From contig NC_088315.1 in assembly GCF_910592395.1 (NCBI RefSeq), positions 560,501-624,500 on the forward strand: a stretch of 64,000 nucleotides of DNA, read 5' to 3'. The notes below the pieces were generated by a model. It saw only the letters and a program-made list of their open reading frames with translations, made no database searches and had not been told where the DNA came from. A program made the translations under genes and the position numbers. The DNA is from Lineus longissimus. Taxonomy: Eukaryota > Nemertea > Pilidiophora > Heteronemertea > Lineidae. This document shows, in pieces, positions 1 through 10,375 of the stretch; position 1 is the first letter of the stretch; each line of letters begins with the position of its first letter.

Positions 1-425
1 AATTTCATTCGTGAAAGTAATCGGATGAACTTAATATAAAATGATTGATATGATCAATAATCTTGTTGTAAAGGCTATCTATCGCTGCATTAGAGAATGA
101 GCGCCGTTTCAGTCAACAATTTGATCGTTCTAAACACACCCGATCAGAAGCGTTACGTAATTCGCGGGAAATCATGGGAGAGGCCGGATCATCAAATTCA
201 ACGCATGCGCAATCGATCGTAAACAATGACATGGTTTTAATTCAGCACATGCGCAATACATCGACTCGGATCGTTGATGATCTAGCCTCTCTCGTGAATG
301 GAGGTAAAAGAGTCCACTCTCCAGTGCCTCTCGGCAATGAGTTATCCTGATGAAAGGTGGCGCTCATTCCAATATGGTGGTTAGTGACAGAAAGCTTTAC
401 ATTTTTCTGTAACAAATCGACAAAA
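1..425. other. 5' flank of CCDC103, no gene seen
   Basis: No coding potential is recognised here. The stretch just upstream of the CCDC103 start presumably holds its promoter and 5' UTR, but I see no clear TATA box. An in-frame ATG at 357 would add 23 residues to CCDC103; that extension looks unlike the family's N terminus, so I did not use it. Confidence 0.4.
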
Positions 426-2495
426 ATGGCATCAAAAGACGAGGACAGGATTGACTTTGACAAGCTAGAACTCGAACTGAATGCTGCAGTTGAAGCTGAT
501 TCCAAATATTGGAGGGAAAATGATGCAAAATTTCGAGCTCTCGATCAGAAGGTTGGCTCCTATGAGGAATTCAGGTACAAGAGCGGTCTACCTAATGCGC
601 GTCCGGAACAATTTGTGCGTCCGGAGCGCGTCCGGAAGAGAAAGTGCGCGTCCGGAACAATTTCCTATGTAAATATGAACCTAATGTTGCATTAGATGGC
701 TTAAATAGCATTTTAATTCCATGTAGAGAAAATAAAATTGGAAAAAATCTCCTTGGTGACTTTGTATTTTACAATTTTCAGCGGGGTGATTTGGGTGTTA
801 CACAGCCATCAAATCCCAGTTTACTGACGTTTCTCCTCAACCAATTGTTGTTGCAGTTGCAGAATTTCGATAGTAGCCGTGTTGTAATGGATTAGACTGG
901 TATCTGGTGTCTCAGCACATGGAATGAATTTTGTTGACCCCCTTCCCCCGCCCCCCTCGATCCCCTCCCCTCCCCCCTAAAAGCGCAAATTGGCTTCACA
1001 ATAATTGCTATTGCCCCTTATCCCACGGCACGCAAAGACAAACTCATACCGACTTAGACGACCACAACAGGAGAAGGCGCGTAAGGAAGTTGGGATATGA
1101 GTATGGCATTAGTAATTAACCACCTCGCTGAAAATTGTAAAATACAAGTCACCAAAAAGATTTTTTTCAATTTTATTTTCTCTACATGGAATTAAAATGC
1201 TATTTAAGCCATCTAATGCAACAATAGGTTCATATTTACATAGGAAATTGTTCCGGACGCGCACTTTCTCTTCCGGACGCGCTCCGGACGCGCAAACAGA
1301 GTTTCGGACGCACATTAGGTGGACCCGGTACAAGAGTAAGACAAAAAGTAACCAGACATGTTGAAGTCAACGTTGTCTTGTGTAGTAGTAGTATCATATC
1401 TTGAGAGAAGGCCTAAAGCACTGATTTGAAATTCATAATGATATTCAAAATCTATTCCAAAATCTCAAAACAGAATTGGGTCAACAACAGCTAAGGTTAA
1501 AGGCCTAGGGCCTACCTACACTGTACAGAATTGACCTCGGTCAAAACATTACTGTACCAATTCCCAAGACTTATAACTTGACTGAAATAACAAACTGCTT
1601 GATGTTCCAGAATTAACTTGTTTTTTCCATAACTTCTTTCAGAGATATAGTTTTGGCATCTCACATCAAACCACTTGATAAGGGAGACAAGATCCAAGAA
1701 CACTTCAATCAGCCATGGAATATTGCGGCAGCCAAAAGGCTGGGGAGTGATAGTGGGAAGGATGCTGCACTCATTAAGCAGGTAATTAGAAAATGAAATG
1801 TTAGAACAGAAAGTCAGTGACTGCCTGTCAATATCATTTGGTGACTTACATGACATGGAACACTTTCCTCCGATGATGCTTATCAAGTAAGACCATATGA
1901 CAACCAGGACAGGCAGTACAGAATTACTAGTATAGCGTTTGTGATTTAGAGATGTGAAATTTAGTATTCCTGAACAATGGCGCTATCAGGCTATACCCTC
2001 ATCTTCCCTGGAGGGAACCAAGTTGAAACTGGATACTTCATGGCCTCTGTGAGCCTGATCTCAGCATAATCAATATCAAAATGAGATGATTCCTCCTCCT
2101 TATTTATTTAGGACTCACACCTTCCCAAGACGAATCAGGAGTTGATGAGAGACTGGGGAAGATACTGCAAAACAGCGGAGGAGAGATACAGCCTTTTATC
2201 GAAATTAGGATGTGAGAACTTACGGAAAATATTCAAGACTGGGATTGAGATACTTGGAGATATCTTCGATCTATTTCATAAATATGAAAAAACTGATGTG
2301 CAGTTTTGTCTCGAATTATTAGAGACTTTGACCAAGGCGGAGCGATTTGGATTGTCTTTAGATTTTCTCAGCAAAGATGAGAAGGCATCATGTAAGAAAA
2401 TGTTTGAAAAATTACGGGGCATAGTTGAGAAAGATCAGTTAGACACTCAGGCGAAAAGAATAGAGGAGCTTGAGAAACTGTATGAAATCAGTTGA
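426..2495 (+). CDS. CCDC103: CCDC103, coiled-coil dynein-arm assembly factor
   Basis: The coding exons are 426-574, 1643-1781 and 2112-2495, joining in frame to 223 residues; the human protein is a little longer (about 240). The N terminus ([19 protein letters not shown], then SYEEFR) is the family's charged helical coiled coil. Exon 2 continues with [16 protein letters not shown], and exon 3 holds the RPAP3_C-like helical domain ([19 protein letters not shown] onward). CCDC103 is known to be needed for attaching outer dynein arms to ciliary axonemes. I chose the ATG at 426 because its context is AAAATGG and the protein then starts at the family position. Splice sites are CAG|GTACAA, CTTTCAG|A, CAG|GTAATT and TTTAG|G. 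Intron 1 carries a transposon directly at its donor (see 575-1336). A poly(A) signal lies at 2780. The identification is firm from exon-by-exon protein similarity. Confidence 0.95.
575..1336. mobile_element. Foldback/MULE-like element with 9-bp target duplication
   Basis: The element runs 584-1327 (744 bp). Its terminal inverted repeats are about 205 bp, at 584-788 and 1121-1327. They are nearly identical in opposite orientation and rich in the submotif GCGTCCGGA. The 9-mer GTACAAGAG flanks it on both sides (575-583 and 1328-1336) and reads as a target-site duplication. The centre (about 790-1115) has no recognisable transposase and includes a C-rich tract near 940-980. Long inverted repeats with a 9-bp duplication fit a non-autonomous Mutator-like element; Merlin (8-9 bp duplication) is the alternative. 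The left duplication copy is the CCDC103 intron 1 donor itself. Confidence 0.85.
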
Positions 2496-2779
2496 TTAAG
2501 TCAAACGTTGTTGATAGCCACACTGCTTGGCTTTAAGATGAACGTACGTATTGGCGTCAAAATTCACATGAAACTGAGCTTGATGAAAATCAATCTTCAG
2601 CATGTAGCATGTCCTAAGATGCAGTGAAGGGATGGAATTGCCATCGACTGCCATAAAGTAAATCAATGATATTCTAATATTTGGCCGTTTTGCCAGTACA
2701 GCCGCTGCCCTTTGACTCCATCCAACTTCCACAACTATTTTCTGGTTTTCTAATACTGTATAACTTTATATATCAGACA

Positions 2780-2785
2780 AATAAA
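2780..2785 (+). promoter_or_regulatory. Poly(A) signal of CCDC103
   Basis: AATAAA lies 285 bases after the CCDC103 stop and is followed by T/GT-rich sequence (TCTCTTTGTCTGT). It is the first canonical signal downstream, so the 3' UTR is probably about 0.3 kb. Confidence 0.65.
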
Positions 2786-2799
2786 ATAATATGCATTTC

Positions 2800-3230
2800 A
2801 ATGAAGGTCTCTTTGTCTGTATCTAAAGGTTGAGGTAGGTTGAGATTTGTGTTGGCTCCTCCTGGGGTGTGACTGTCTCTAGAGCTGTTGTGACTTGCAC
2901 ATCTCTCCTCTCCATGATTGTGACTATCTCCGTCCAAGCAAGTTGCCTTGCATGCGGAATATTGATCAACAGACCTGCGAGGGGCTGTTAAGACGAATTC
3001 CTTTCAAGAAATGCTAAGGATTAGAGCACAATATCCATAATATTCAAAAGATGTAAAACAGCAGATGAAGATATTAGAGACATTTAATCCTCGACGTGAC
3101 CCAAGGAAATGCTAGTAATTGGACCTACGCACGTGTCTGGGGCGAATAAGCATAAACTTGCCCGTTCCACGTCAGGGTCATATAAGAGCAGACAAACACC
3201 AGTCCGCATTTGAAGGGGACAGAAATTCGA
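2800..3230. other. Intergenic, nothing recognised
   Basis: No exon with convincing coding character or splice context was found between the CCDC103 poly(A) site and the exon-like segment near 3.5 kb. Confidence 0.3.
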
Positions 3231-3491
3231 TTGCGGGATGCATGACATTTCCTTTTGGTTGCTTTTTATTCTCGTAAGAGTTAGTGTTGGTGTTGGTGTT
3301 GGTGTTCTTGAAACTCCATTCATTGTGAATGGAACCGAAGCTTCCTGCTCGTTTTGGGACTGGGCTGTTAATGAGACGCTCTCCATTTTTAAACATGTTT
3401 TGAGCAACAATATTGTTATCTGCCTTTCACCAACGGTCTGGTCATTACAATGCAATTTCACATGTACATGTAGTTTCTTTTTGCGCCGCAG

Positions 3492-3638
3492 GTTACAACA
3501 AGGCTATTGACGCGCCGCTGAACACGTGGTTGTTCTTCAGCCTCAGCTTCGACTACAAGAAGGGCATTTTGACCTTGACCTTGAAGGTTGACAGTGCGGT
3601 GCAGACGTTCACAGTCATGTGGGATAGATCTTTACCCG
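3492..3638 (+). CDS. Orphan exon-like segment, LamG/ConA-like
   Basis: This 147-bp open segment is flanked by an acceptor (GCGCCGCAG|GTTAC) and a donor (CCCG|GTAAAT). It has symmetrical phase 1-1, which is typical of shuffled extracellular modules. The translation includes LNTWLFFSLSFDYKKGILTL followed by a strand-rich stretch (LKVDSAVQTFTVMW), the pattern of a laminin-G/pentraxin-type jelly-roll strand pair. Upstream, 3238-3410 is open in another frame from an ATG with a hydrophobic start (MHDISFWLLFILV), but it contains a TGTTGG microsatellite. I could not link it to other exons. It may be part of an unrecognised gene or a gene fragment. Confidence 0.3.
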
Positions 3639-3683
3639 GTAAATACCGGTGCGGCATGTACAAGAAAAATTAAGCTTTGGCTC

Positions 3684-3700
3684 GGGGGGGGGGGGGGGGT
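3684..3700. repeat. Poly-G tract
   Basis: An uninterrupted run of about 16 G. Similar runs recur at 8186 (C), 8762, 10055, 18625, 28851 and 38398 (C). Confidence 0.9.
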
Positions 3701-4546
3701 TAGCAACACCTTTTCAGGTATGTACAGTAAACGGAAAGAAAAATACCAGTTAGGACACAATAGGAACATGAATTTCATTGACTATTTCATTTTTTTGGGC
3801 CAAAACGTATAATCGCATATTCCTCATTGTTGTTGACAGCTTACTTTTAACGTAGCCTACATAGTGAAATTTTCTTGCACTCAGAATTGACAAATTTCTA
3901 CCGACAGCGCCATCCGTCTGGACTTGGTGGTGCTAGCACGAAACATATTGAAAACTGCCGACATCCGTCTGCCTGATTTCATGTAGACTACTGATATATA
4001 CTACATATATACTATGAACAGAGCTGGACTGATCGAGAGTTTTAAGTCTTATGCACCAATTTGCTTTTCTGTTTTCACACCGGGAGAAAAAAATCGATTC
4101 GAATCACCCGGCTGCATGAAGTTTCACTTGAATACACAGGAAGCCACGTTCCGGAAGTCGTCTGCACGCCTTTTTCGTCCTTCCGGGACGGCAAACGCCG
4201 GAACACGAACTTTGCTGACGTGGGTTGCATCTGAGGCCAAGGCCATAACACGAAGGCTGAAAAAGAATGCAAAATATTAGCTCCATTCATAATGCATTGC
4301 AATTGTCTCAGTGATTTCTGATTCTAGACTGATGATGGTGGTTCATTTTGAGCAGAAACAAAAAAACTAGTGAAAAACAAATTTGTACTTACAAACTTTT
4401 TTTCAACTTTCAGTCAGTTAAAAATTTTGAAAAATTTTCAAAGCATTTTGAGCATTTTCATCAAATGTGTAAAGGATAGCTGTACATTTCAGCCTCGAAT
4501 TCGAAGTAGTATTCAGAAGTGGAAAGGAGACGAAACAACGATTGGT
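3701..4546. other. Intergenic, nothing recognised
   Basis: An open frame at 4014-4280 (88 codons) exists but has no family resemblance or supporting splice signals. Otherwise AT-rich sequence. Confidence 0.3.
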
Positions 4547-4804
4547 TCAAATTTCATGACTTACTCCTCTCAGCATTAAAGATCGTTTATCTTCTGGTAT
4601 TGTGTTCACTATCGCTTCGTTTAAATCAACTCCATCAACAGCTTTGCCTTGTCTGACTCGAGACATGCCTGCAAGCTCGTCTCCCGGCGCTTTTCCATTT
4701 CTTACAACATCTTTCATTTCCAGTGCTCTTCCTTTTATGTCGTCTGGGAGTGTGAGTATGAGAAAAAAACCGAGGAGAAGGGGGATCTTTAATGTCAACT
4801 CCAT
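4547..4804 (-). CDS. Putative small secreted peptide precursor
   Basis: The frame is 85 codons from ATG 4804 to TGA 4547. The N terminus (MELTLKIPLLLGFFLILTL) is a strong signal-peptide candidate. A charged, cysteine-free pro-region-like stretch follows, with the dibasic pair KR near the end (EDKR, then SLMLRGVSHEI) and a monobasic VRQGK segment. This layout of signal, acidic/basic spacer and dibasic site resembles neuropeptide or other peptide-hormone precursors. A plausible splice acceptor (CATTACAG|ATA) lies 3 bases before the ATG, suggesting an upstream 5' UTR exon. I do not recognise the family; chance occurrence cannot be excluded. Confidence 0.4.
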   Translation of the reverse strand: MELTLKIPLLLGFFLILTLPDDIKGRALEMKDVVRNGKAPGDELAGMSRVRQGKAVDGVDLNEAIVNTIPEDKRSLMLRGVSHEI

Positions 4805-4971
4805 TATCTGTAATGATCCAGAGGAAAAAGTCATCTGCTATAGGCAAACACCGATTACAAAATGTTCTTCTTTTTGTATCGTCTGGCATTGAGAATATGG
4901 ATAAATATCACTAATGCCAATTACACTCTGAAATTAAAATCAGCAGTTCGACTTGTGCAGAATTTCCTATT

Positions 4972-5096
4972 CATTGGGTGATATGAATAAAGACTAGCGA
5001 ATGCTTTTACTTCAATTTTGTACAAAAAGGCCTAGTGTAAATGTACGCGGAGTTTTAGAAAAAGCATTTGCTCGTCTTTATTCATATCACCCATTG
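4972..5096. repeat. Short inverted repeat (hairpin element)
   Basis: Arms of about 38 bp (4972-5009 and 5059-5096) are inverted copies with a few mismatches, around a spacer of about 50 bp. The arm begins CATTGGGTGATATGAATAAA. It could be a small MITE; no target duplication was apparent. Confidence 0.7.
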
Positions 5097-5099
5097 AAA

Positions 5100-6050
5100 G
5101 GCACAATTCAGGGAGAGTTTAACTTCTGCACTAAACTGATTGTAAAAGGGCGACTGGTTCACAATTACCGAATTTTTTTCGAACTGGTAATAGAAAATCA
5201 ACATTCGTCTCCAAAATGAACTATTCCGTTATGCAATTGGCGCGAACTTATGATTGTGTTACAAACTTTGTATTTGTCATGCCTTACAAAGCACTAACAC
5301 GCAAAATAAACCTAGAAGTTACCAGTGCCTCCCCCTTGTTGCGTACGACCTAAATGAGCGCCCAAACAGCAATAATTGCATAACGCACTGTTTGACCGGC
5401 CAATAGTACGAGATGGAAGTCCAAACAGAGGAATAAACATTAGAATTGACAAAATGTTCACTTATCTCGACCATATCCTTACAGGACTGATATTAGTATC
5501 TTCACAAAGAGTTCTTTCAATAAAAATGGATTCAGAATGACTATTAAAACTTAGGCCGAATCTTCTTGAAATTCTCTACATGTGTTATGATTCTTTGCAA
5601 GCGGCTTCGAAGTCTTGAATGCTCAAACACAACTCGCAATAAAGACAATGCTAAAAACGAACGGCACAGATCTAGCAATCGATTTGAGAAGTAAATCGGT
5701 TAAATTATATAAGTTACGAATGTACAAAGAGAAATAATCATGATAATACTAAACCTACCTTCATGTTATATTCATTCAACAGAAAGTTTCGTCCCGCCGA
5801 ACAAATGATCGAAATATGATCATTTAGCCGAGCTTTTATACCGTCCATCGCGTGGGAGTAGTAGGATGAGAGGGTGCGGGCCGTATCCAGGGTGAGCAAA
5901 ACCAGGTATTAATAGTAGGAACTAAGGATGGTTATGCGGAGTTCGCTGCCAGGGAAATGACAGACTATTAATTGTACTTCTTCTCTGCATCCAAAATTGA
6001 CACGGGCAGATGCTCAGAGATCTTTCTTTTTGGGTTGCACGGCGCGGTTC
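5100..6050. other. Intergenic, nothing recognised
   Basis: AT-rich sequence without convincing exons or RNA genes. Confidence 0.3.
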
Positions 6051-6298
6051 GGGCCAAATTCATAAAGGGCGTTTAGCTTAAAACAGCGTTTAACTGCAGA
6101 AGAGTTAGATTTAGGTCCTTCGTGTAAATCCTCACATAATATGAATAGGCCTTGAAACTGATTAGAGAGAAGTTAACTACTGAATAGACAGATTCAGGTC
6201 CTTCGTGTAAATCCTCACAGAATATGAATAGGCCTTGAAACTGATTAGAGAGAAGTTACACGCGTCTAACCCTGAAACGCCCTTTATGAATTTGGCCC
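6051..6298. mobile_element. MITE-like element with internal duplication
   Basis: The ends are inverted copies of GGGCCAAATTCATAAAGGGC (left 6051-6074, right 6275-6298). Inside, a segment of about 62 bp starting AGGTCCTTCGTGTAAATCCT occurs twice as a direct repeat (about 6113 and 6196, 83 bp apart). No transposase is present. The small size and terminal inverted repeats fit a non-autonomous DNA transposon; I could not identify an unambiguous target duplication. Confidence 0.7.
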
Positions 6299-7340
6299 TT
6301 AGGGTGTCACAGCACAAAAGTTGCGTTTGCTGTACAGTAGAAAAGTGACTTCTGCATCTGCACTCTTCGTCACACATTCTATTTTCGGTTTGGAAGTCGT
6401 GCGTCAAACTATAGTATTTATCTTGACCTTTGATGGAGCTCATTTCCAACAACCCTCCCGGTAACTTCTGAGCACTGCATTTTTTTGAAAAACAGATATC
6501 CGCAGGACAGCTCCAGTTTTTGGATGAGCCTGGTCTTGTTGCACGTGACCTCGGTGGCATTTTCTAAACAAACAACAACATCGCCGTTACAACACTGATA
6601 AATATGTCGGTGGTATTGTATTCGGTAAGATGACCTTTTAATTCAAATAATGCCAACGGCATAATTAAGACGCTTATTTGTCAAGTGGGGCAATAATTAA
6701 AAATTGAATACAATAAGCTGGTAAAGTATACGTTTGTAAACATAGAAATGCACTGTAAAGCTATTGTCTGCTGGTTTAGTTTTTTGTGGAGAAACAAAGA
6801 AGTGTAACTTTGTCGGAGTGGGAATGGCGAATCTTGCTTGTGGACGAAACGGTCCGTAGCCAGAAGTGCGGGCGAAGATACCTTTTTTGCGTCTTTACAG
6901 TCCGCGTTGTCTTTCCCGCACTTTTCTCCCTTAAGGTCGATTCATATTCGTCAGCATAAAACAGCTCAACTTGCTCTCGATCTTATTCATAAACAGTAAA
7001 ATATCAGAATCTGATATCCGTGTCCTGTATCATGATGCCAGTAGGCAACCAAACATCCATACATTTCAACTGCCATTACATCTCACTCGAACCCATCTTG
7101 ACCCGCAATGTTTTGAGGTCGCTAAATCACTCACGCACAACGCATGAGACTCAGGATCATGATAGTTTCAGGGTGGGGGTCAGAAGTTTTTGGGGTCGAC
7201 ATTTTACGTGTCCGCAACGTTTCTGGGCTTAGCGGGTTAATTTGATCCCCAAATCCACGTCGCTGAACATATCATAATGGCTAAAAGTCCATCATAAATG
7301 TTCTGCCAGAGAAACCAACTCTGACTGCACAAATAGCAGC
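6299..7340. other. Intergenic, nothing recognised
   Basis: A minus-strand open frame (6177-6560) starts here but runs into the MITE, so it was not called a gene. No other signals. Confidence 0.3.
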
Positions 7341-7342
7341 AT

Positions 7343-7505
7343 TTACCGTCATCGGATTCGCATCCGATATGCCACGATATTTACAGTTCTTTAAAGGTTT
7401 CGGGGATACGACCAATTAGGCATGCGAGCCCCGTCGGCGGAACCCCTTCCGCCCTCTCGATCGTATCTACACCGCCACTAGACTGTCAGCGCTCACGGAC
7501 TCCAG
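7343..7505 (+). repeat. Dispersed repeat, short copy (see 11476)
   Basis: This copy shares blocks with 11476-12030: a palindromic CGGATTCGCATCCG region, GGTTTCGGGGATACGAC, GCATGCGAGC, CCGTCGGCGGAACCCC and CCGCCCTCTCGATC, ending near CACGGACTCC. Only one palindrome unit is present. The element type is unknown. Confidence 0.75.
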
Positions 7506-8175
7506 TATATATTCTCAACCCAAAGACTTGACCTGACCCAATGTGTGCCTGTCCTTATCAGCCAAGGAACTCCCCAACCCAAGCAAAATCATGAAGGCCA
7601 TCGCACTATTTCGTCCGTCTTCTGTCATGGTAATGGCAACTGCAATTACGATTAGTGAAATCCCAACATCTTTCTATCTGTGGGATGTCGAAACAATCAA
7701 GCTCTGCCAGCTGCTTATCTATTCAGATTGTGAAGGCCTTGGCACAACCTAAAAACTCTGCAACAACTACCCTCTTCCAGCTGGTTATCTGGTCAGAATG
7801 GGAAGACCTTGACACAACATAAAAATTATACCAAGGTTACCACTAATAAACTTTGGAGACGACAGGACAGCCGACGTAACAACCAACCTCTTCCAGCTGG
7901 TTATCTGGTCAGTTTGGGAAGACATTGACACAACCTTCAAAGGGTCCTTTAGCTCGAAGGGTCCTTTAGCTGTACAAGACAACATTACACTGTGATACAA
8001 GACAACTGATTTTTTGTACCGTGTGGTAATCATCTCACAAGGACGGAAAATGGAACAACCAACATCTGCCAGCTGGTTATCTGGTCAGGTTGGGAAGTCA
8101 TTGACACAACTTCAAATGGTCATTTAGCTGTACAAGACAACTGATTTGGTTGTACCGTGGTAATCATCTCACAAG

Positions 8176-8790
8176 GACGGACACCCGCCCCCCCCCCCCC
8201 CCCACCTCCATAGTCAAGGGGGCCGCAGGCGCGTTCCCGATTTTTCGGGAAAAGGGGGTTAATTTTCACTCTTGTTTCGGGGAAAAATCCCCGAAAAATC
8301 AATAAAATAGGGGTGTTATTACTGCTATTTTCCCTTCAAAAACTGAAAATAGGGGTATATTTTCTCGTGTTTTCCTTCCCTGGGTCTTCTGAGGATCCTC
8401 AGCAGCAAGGAGATGATGTTCAGGAACACGTTATGCATTTCCATGAAGATCCTGATGGGGATGTGAACTTTGCTGCTCCAGAAGTGCAGACCCACCTTAG
8501 ACATGTTGCTCAGGAAGCCCTTGATGATGATGAAGAGGAAACACAGCCTGCTATCACCAAGGTATCAAACACAATCCTCGGGGTAGGGATCCAAGACTCC
8601 CTTCAATTAGGGGGGTGAGATCAAATCCTTCCTTCAAATAGGGGGTCAATTTCCTCACAAAAGCCCGCAAACAGGGGGTACAAAAAAATGCTGTTTCCTT
8701 CCATTAGGGGGTGATTTTAAAACTTGGGAACAAGCCTATGTACCCCCTAAATAAGGGGAGTGGGGGGGGGGGGGGGGGCGGGGACGGACA
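8176..8790. mobile_element. hAT-like element carrying an exon
   Basis: The 8-mer GACGGACA flanks the element at 8176-8183 and 8783-8790, consistent with an 8-bp target duplication of the hAT type. The element is 8184-8782 (599 bp). Both ends read CCCGCC followed by a long C run when viewed inward, and the next 40 bp still align imperfectly in inverted orientation (GGGGG, GTTCCC). No transposase is visible. The interior holds an exon-like open segment (8394-8561) and repeated AAATAGGGGG/AATTAGGGGG boxes. The insertion interrupts a satellite unit whose uninterrupted form is seen near 8040. Confidence 0.75.
8394..8561 (+). CDS. Exon-like segment inside the hAT-like element
   Basis: This 168-bp segment (56 codons, phase 0-0) is bounded by TTCTGAG|GAT and ACCAAG|GTATCA. 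It encodes an acidic, Gln-rich peptide beginning DPQQQGDDVQEHVMHFHEDP and ending ALDDDEEETQPAITK. I do not recognise the parent gene. Coding-like composition with intact splice borders inside a transposon suggests a captured host exon (Pack-type element) rather than a resident gene. Confidence 0.45.
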
Positions 8791-8839
8791 ATGGAACAAC
8801 CAACCTCTGCCAGCTGGTTATCTGATCTCACGAGACTGG

Positions 8840-10140
8840 CAGTACACAATATCTACCTGACAACTCTTTAAGTACAACTTGAGTACTACTTGGGACCACA
8901 GTCATCTTAAACGTGCCACCAAAATGACGTCAATATCTACATAAAAATACTTTACTTGATCAATTTATCTGCAGTGTAATTTTGGAAAGAAGCCCTCAAA
9001 TTCGTTGTCAGTCCTCGTTTGATTTTTAGCCGTGGCTGGTCTCAAATCATCCACAACAATCAACAGAACATTGGGTTTCTGGGAATGTGCGATACCTGAA
9101 ACAAATGCCAACACAACCGAGATGAAAGTGGATACAGAATTGTGACAAAGATACTGATGATAACATCACACATGCCAATGGAGTATTTAATTGTGCTGGC
9201 TCCTCAATTAGAAATTACTCGAAGAGAAATTTGTCCAAGAGACATCTCCAATAATCATATGGGCAGTCTCATCAGTCAGTCGGTCCTAAAGACATTTCTA
9301 ATAAACATGGGGACAATCTCTTCCGAGTGGTAATCTGTCCAATTGACCACGACCAAGTATCTGATTTATAGTAGGGGCCTATATGTAGACTAGGCCTGTG
9401 GTCTGCTGGTATGACCCATATTTTGGGTATTGTAAAATTGTTATGACAAATATATTTAAAAAACTCTTACATAAGAATATTGATTGGTGTAATAGGTATC
9501 TATCGATAAAATCAAGATCACTTTCAGGTTGATATTTCTTGAGATGAAAACGAAAGAACATATTAGTGAAGGCACATTAGCAAAACCAAAATATTGATCT
9601 TTCAGAAATTAGTTAGGTATCAAACTTTCGTTTATCTGCTCAACGTTTTGAAGTGCTCGTGATCGCGTAATAGACGAACGCCTGCTGACCAAATACTCGT
9701 AGCACAGTGACATGTGCATATCTTTGCTAATTTTGACTATTTTGCTATACAGCCATGTATATGCAACATAGTTAATATATTCTAAGATATGCATGCATGC
9801 ATGCCATGGTGACCAATATTGAGGATCACCGATTGTTGATGTCTGGGGCATGACCTATCCTCCCATACAGCCATTGCATGCCCCTACATCCTCTATATAA
9901 TGGTACCGGTACTGTTTACATCAGTCAAGGAGACACATATTGATGGATACCATCGGTATGTGGTCTTGAGAAGCCGGTGTAACATCTGTGGTTGTTTCCC
10001 ATGTGTCAGTGTTTCCAAACAATAGGCAGCTAGAGAGACCACGACTTTTCAATGGGGGGGGGGGGGGGGGATACACAGAAAAATTTGTCAATCTATTTTT
10101 GAGCGTTCCCAAACAATGAGGGGAAACACTCAAAAACAGA
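8840..10140. other. Intergenic, nothing recognised
   Basis: Only a poly-G tract (10055-10070) and short GCAT repeats near 9791 stand out. Confidence 0.3.
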
Positions 10141-10375
10141 TACACTCAAAAACATTACACCGGTTCCAATGACCACTCGTACTCTGGAAAGAAGCTGAGA
10201 TTGCTCTGGGACTCGCGAGTCCCCACGGGCCCGGCTATAAAACACCGGCACCCCGACATGCTCGTCTTCTATGAGAAGGAAAAGGAGGTCCTAATCATCG
10301 AGATAGCTGTCAGCTCCGACAGACACGTCCTAGCACGTGCGGAGGAGAAACGATCGAAGTACTGTGGCTGTGACT
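10141..10375 (+). pseudogene. Non-LTR retrotransposon endonuclease relic
   Basis: The open frame reads LRLLWDSRVPTGPAIKHRHP, DMLVFYEKEKEVLIIEIAV, then a downstream EEKRSKY. This pattern (LLWD..., RxPD followed about 15 residues later by IE-x-AV, then EK..KY) is the C-terminal restriction-like endonuclease region of R2/NeSL-type non-LTR retrotransposons, with PD...E as the catalytic signature. No reverse transcriptase precedes it, so it is a 5'-truncated remnant. Its end merges directly into the 68-bp minisatellite. Confidence 0.65.

Larger units (their letters stand above)
7700..8840 (+). repeat. Degenerate satellite, interrupted by an insertion
   Basis: A motif beginning CCAGCTGGTTATCTGGTCAG and continuing TTGGGAAGACATTGACACAA recurs near 7778, 7893, 8069 and 8809, with a decayed copy near 7708. 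Spacings are irregular (about 115 and 176 bp, and about 134 bp once the insertion is removed). Some units also share TGTACAAGACAACTGATT and CATCTCACAAGGACGGA. Confidence 0.8.

Noticed and set aside
6177-6560. Minus-strand 127-codon frame starting MPPRSRATRPGSS
   Set aside because: About a third of it is the MITE sequence and the rest resembles nothing known. It may be chance.
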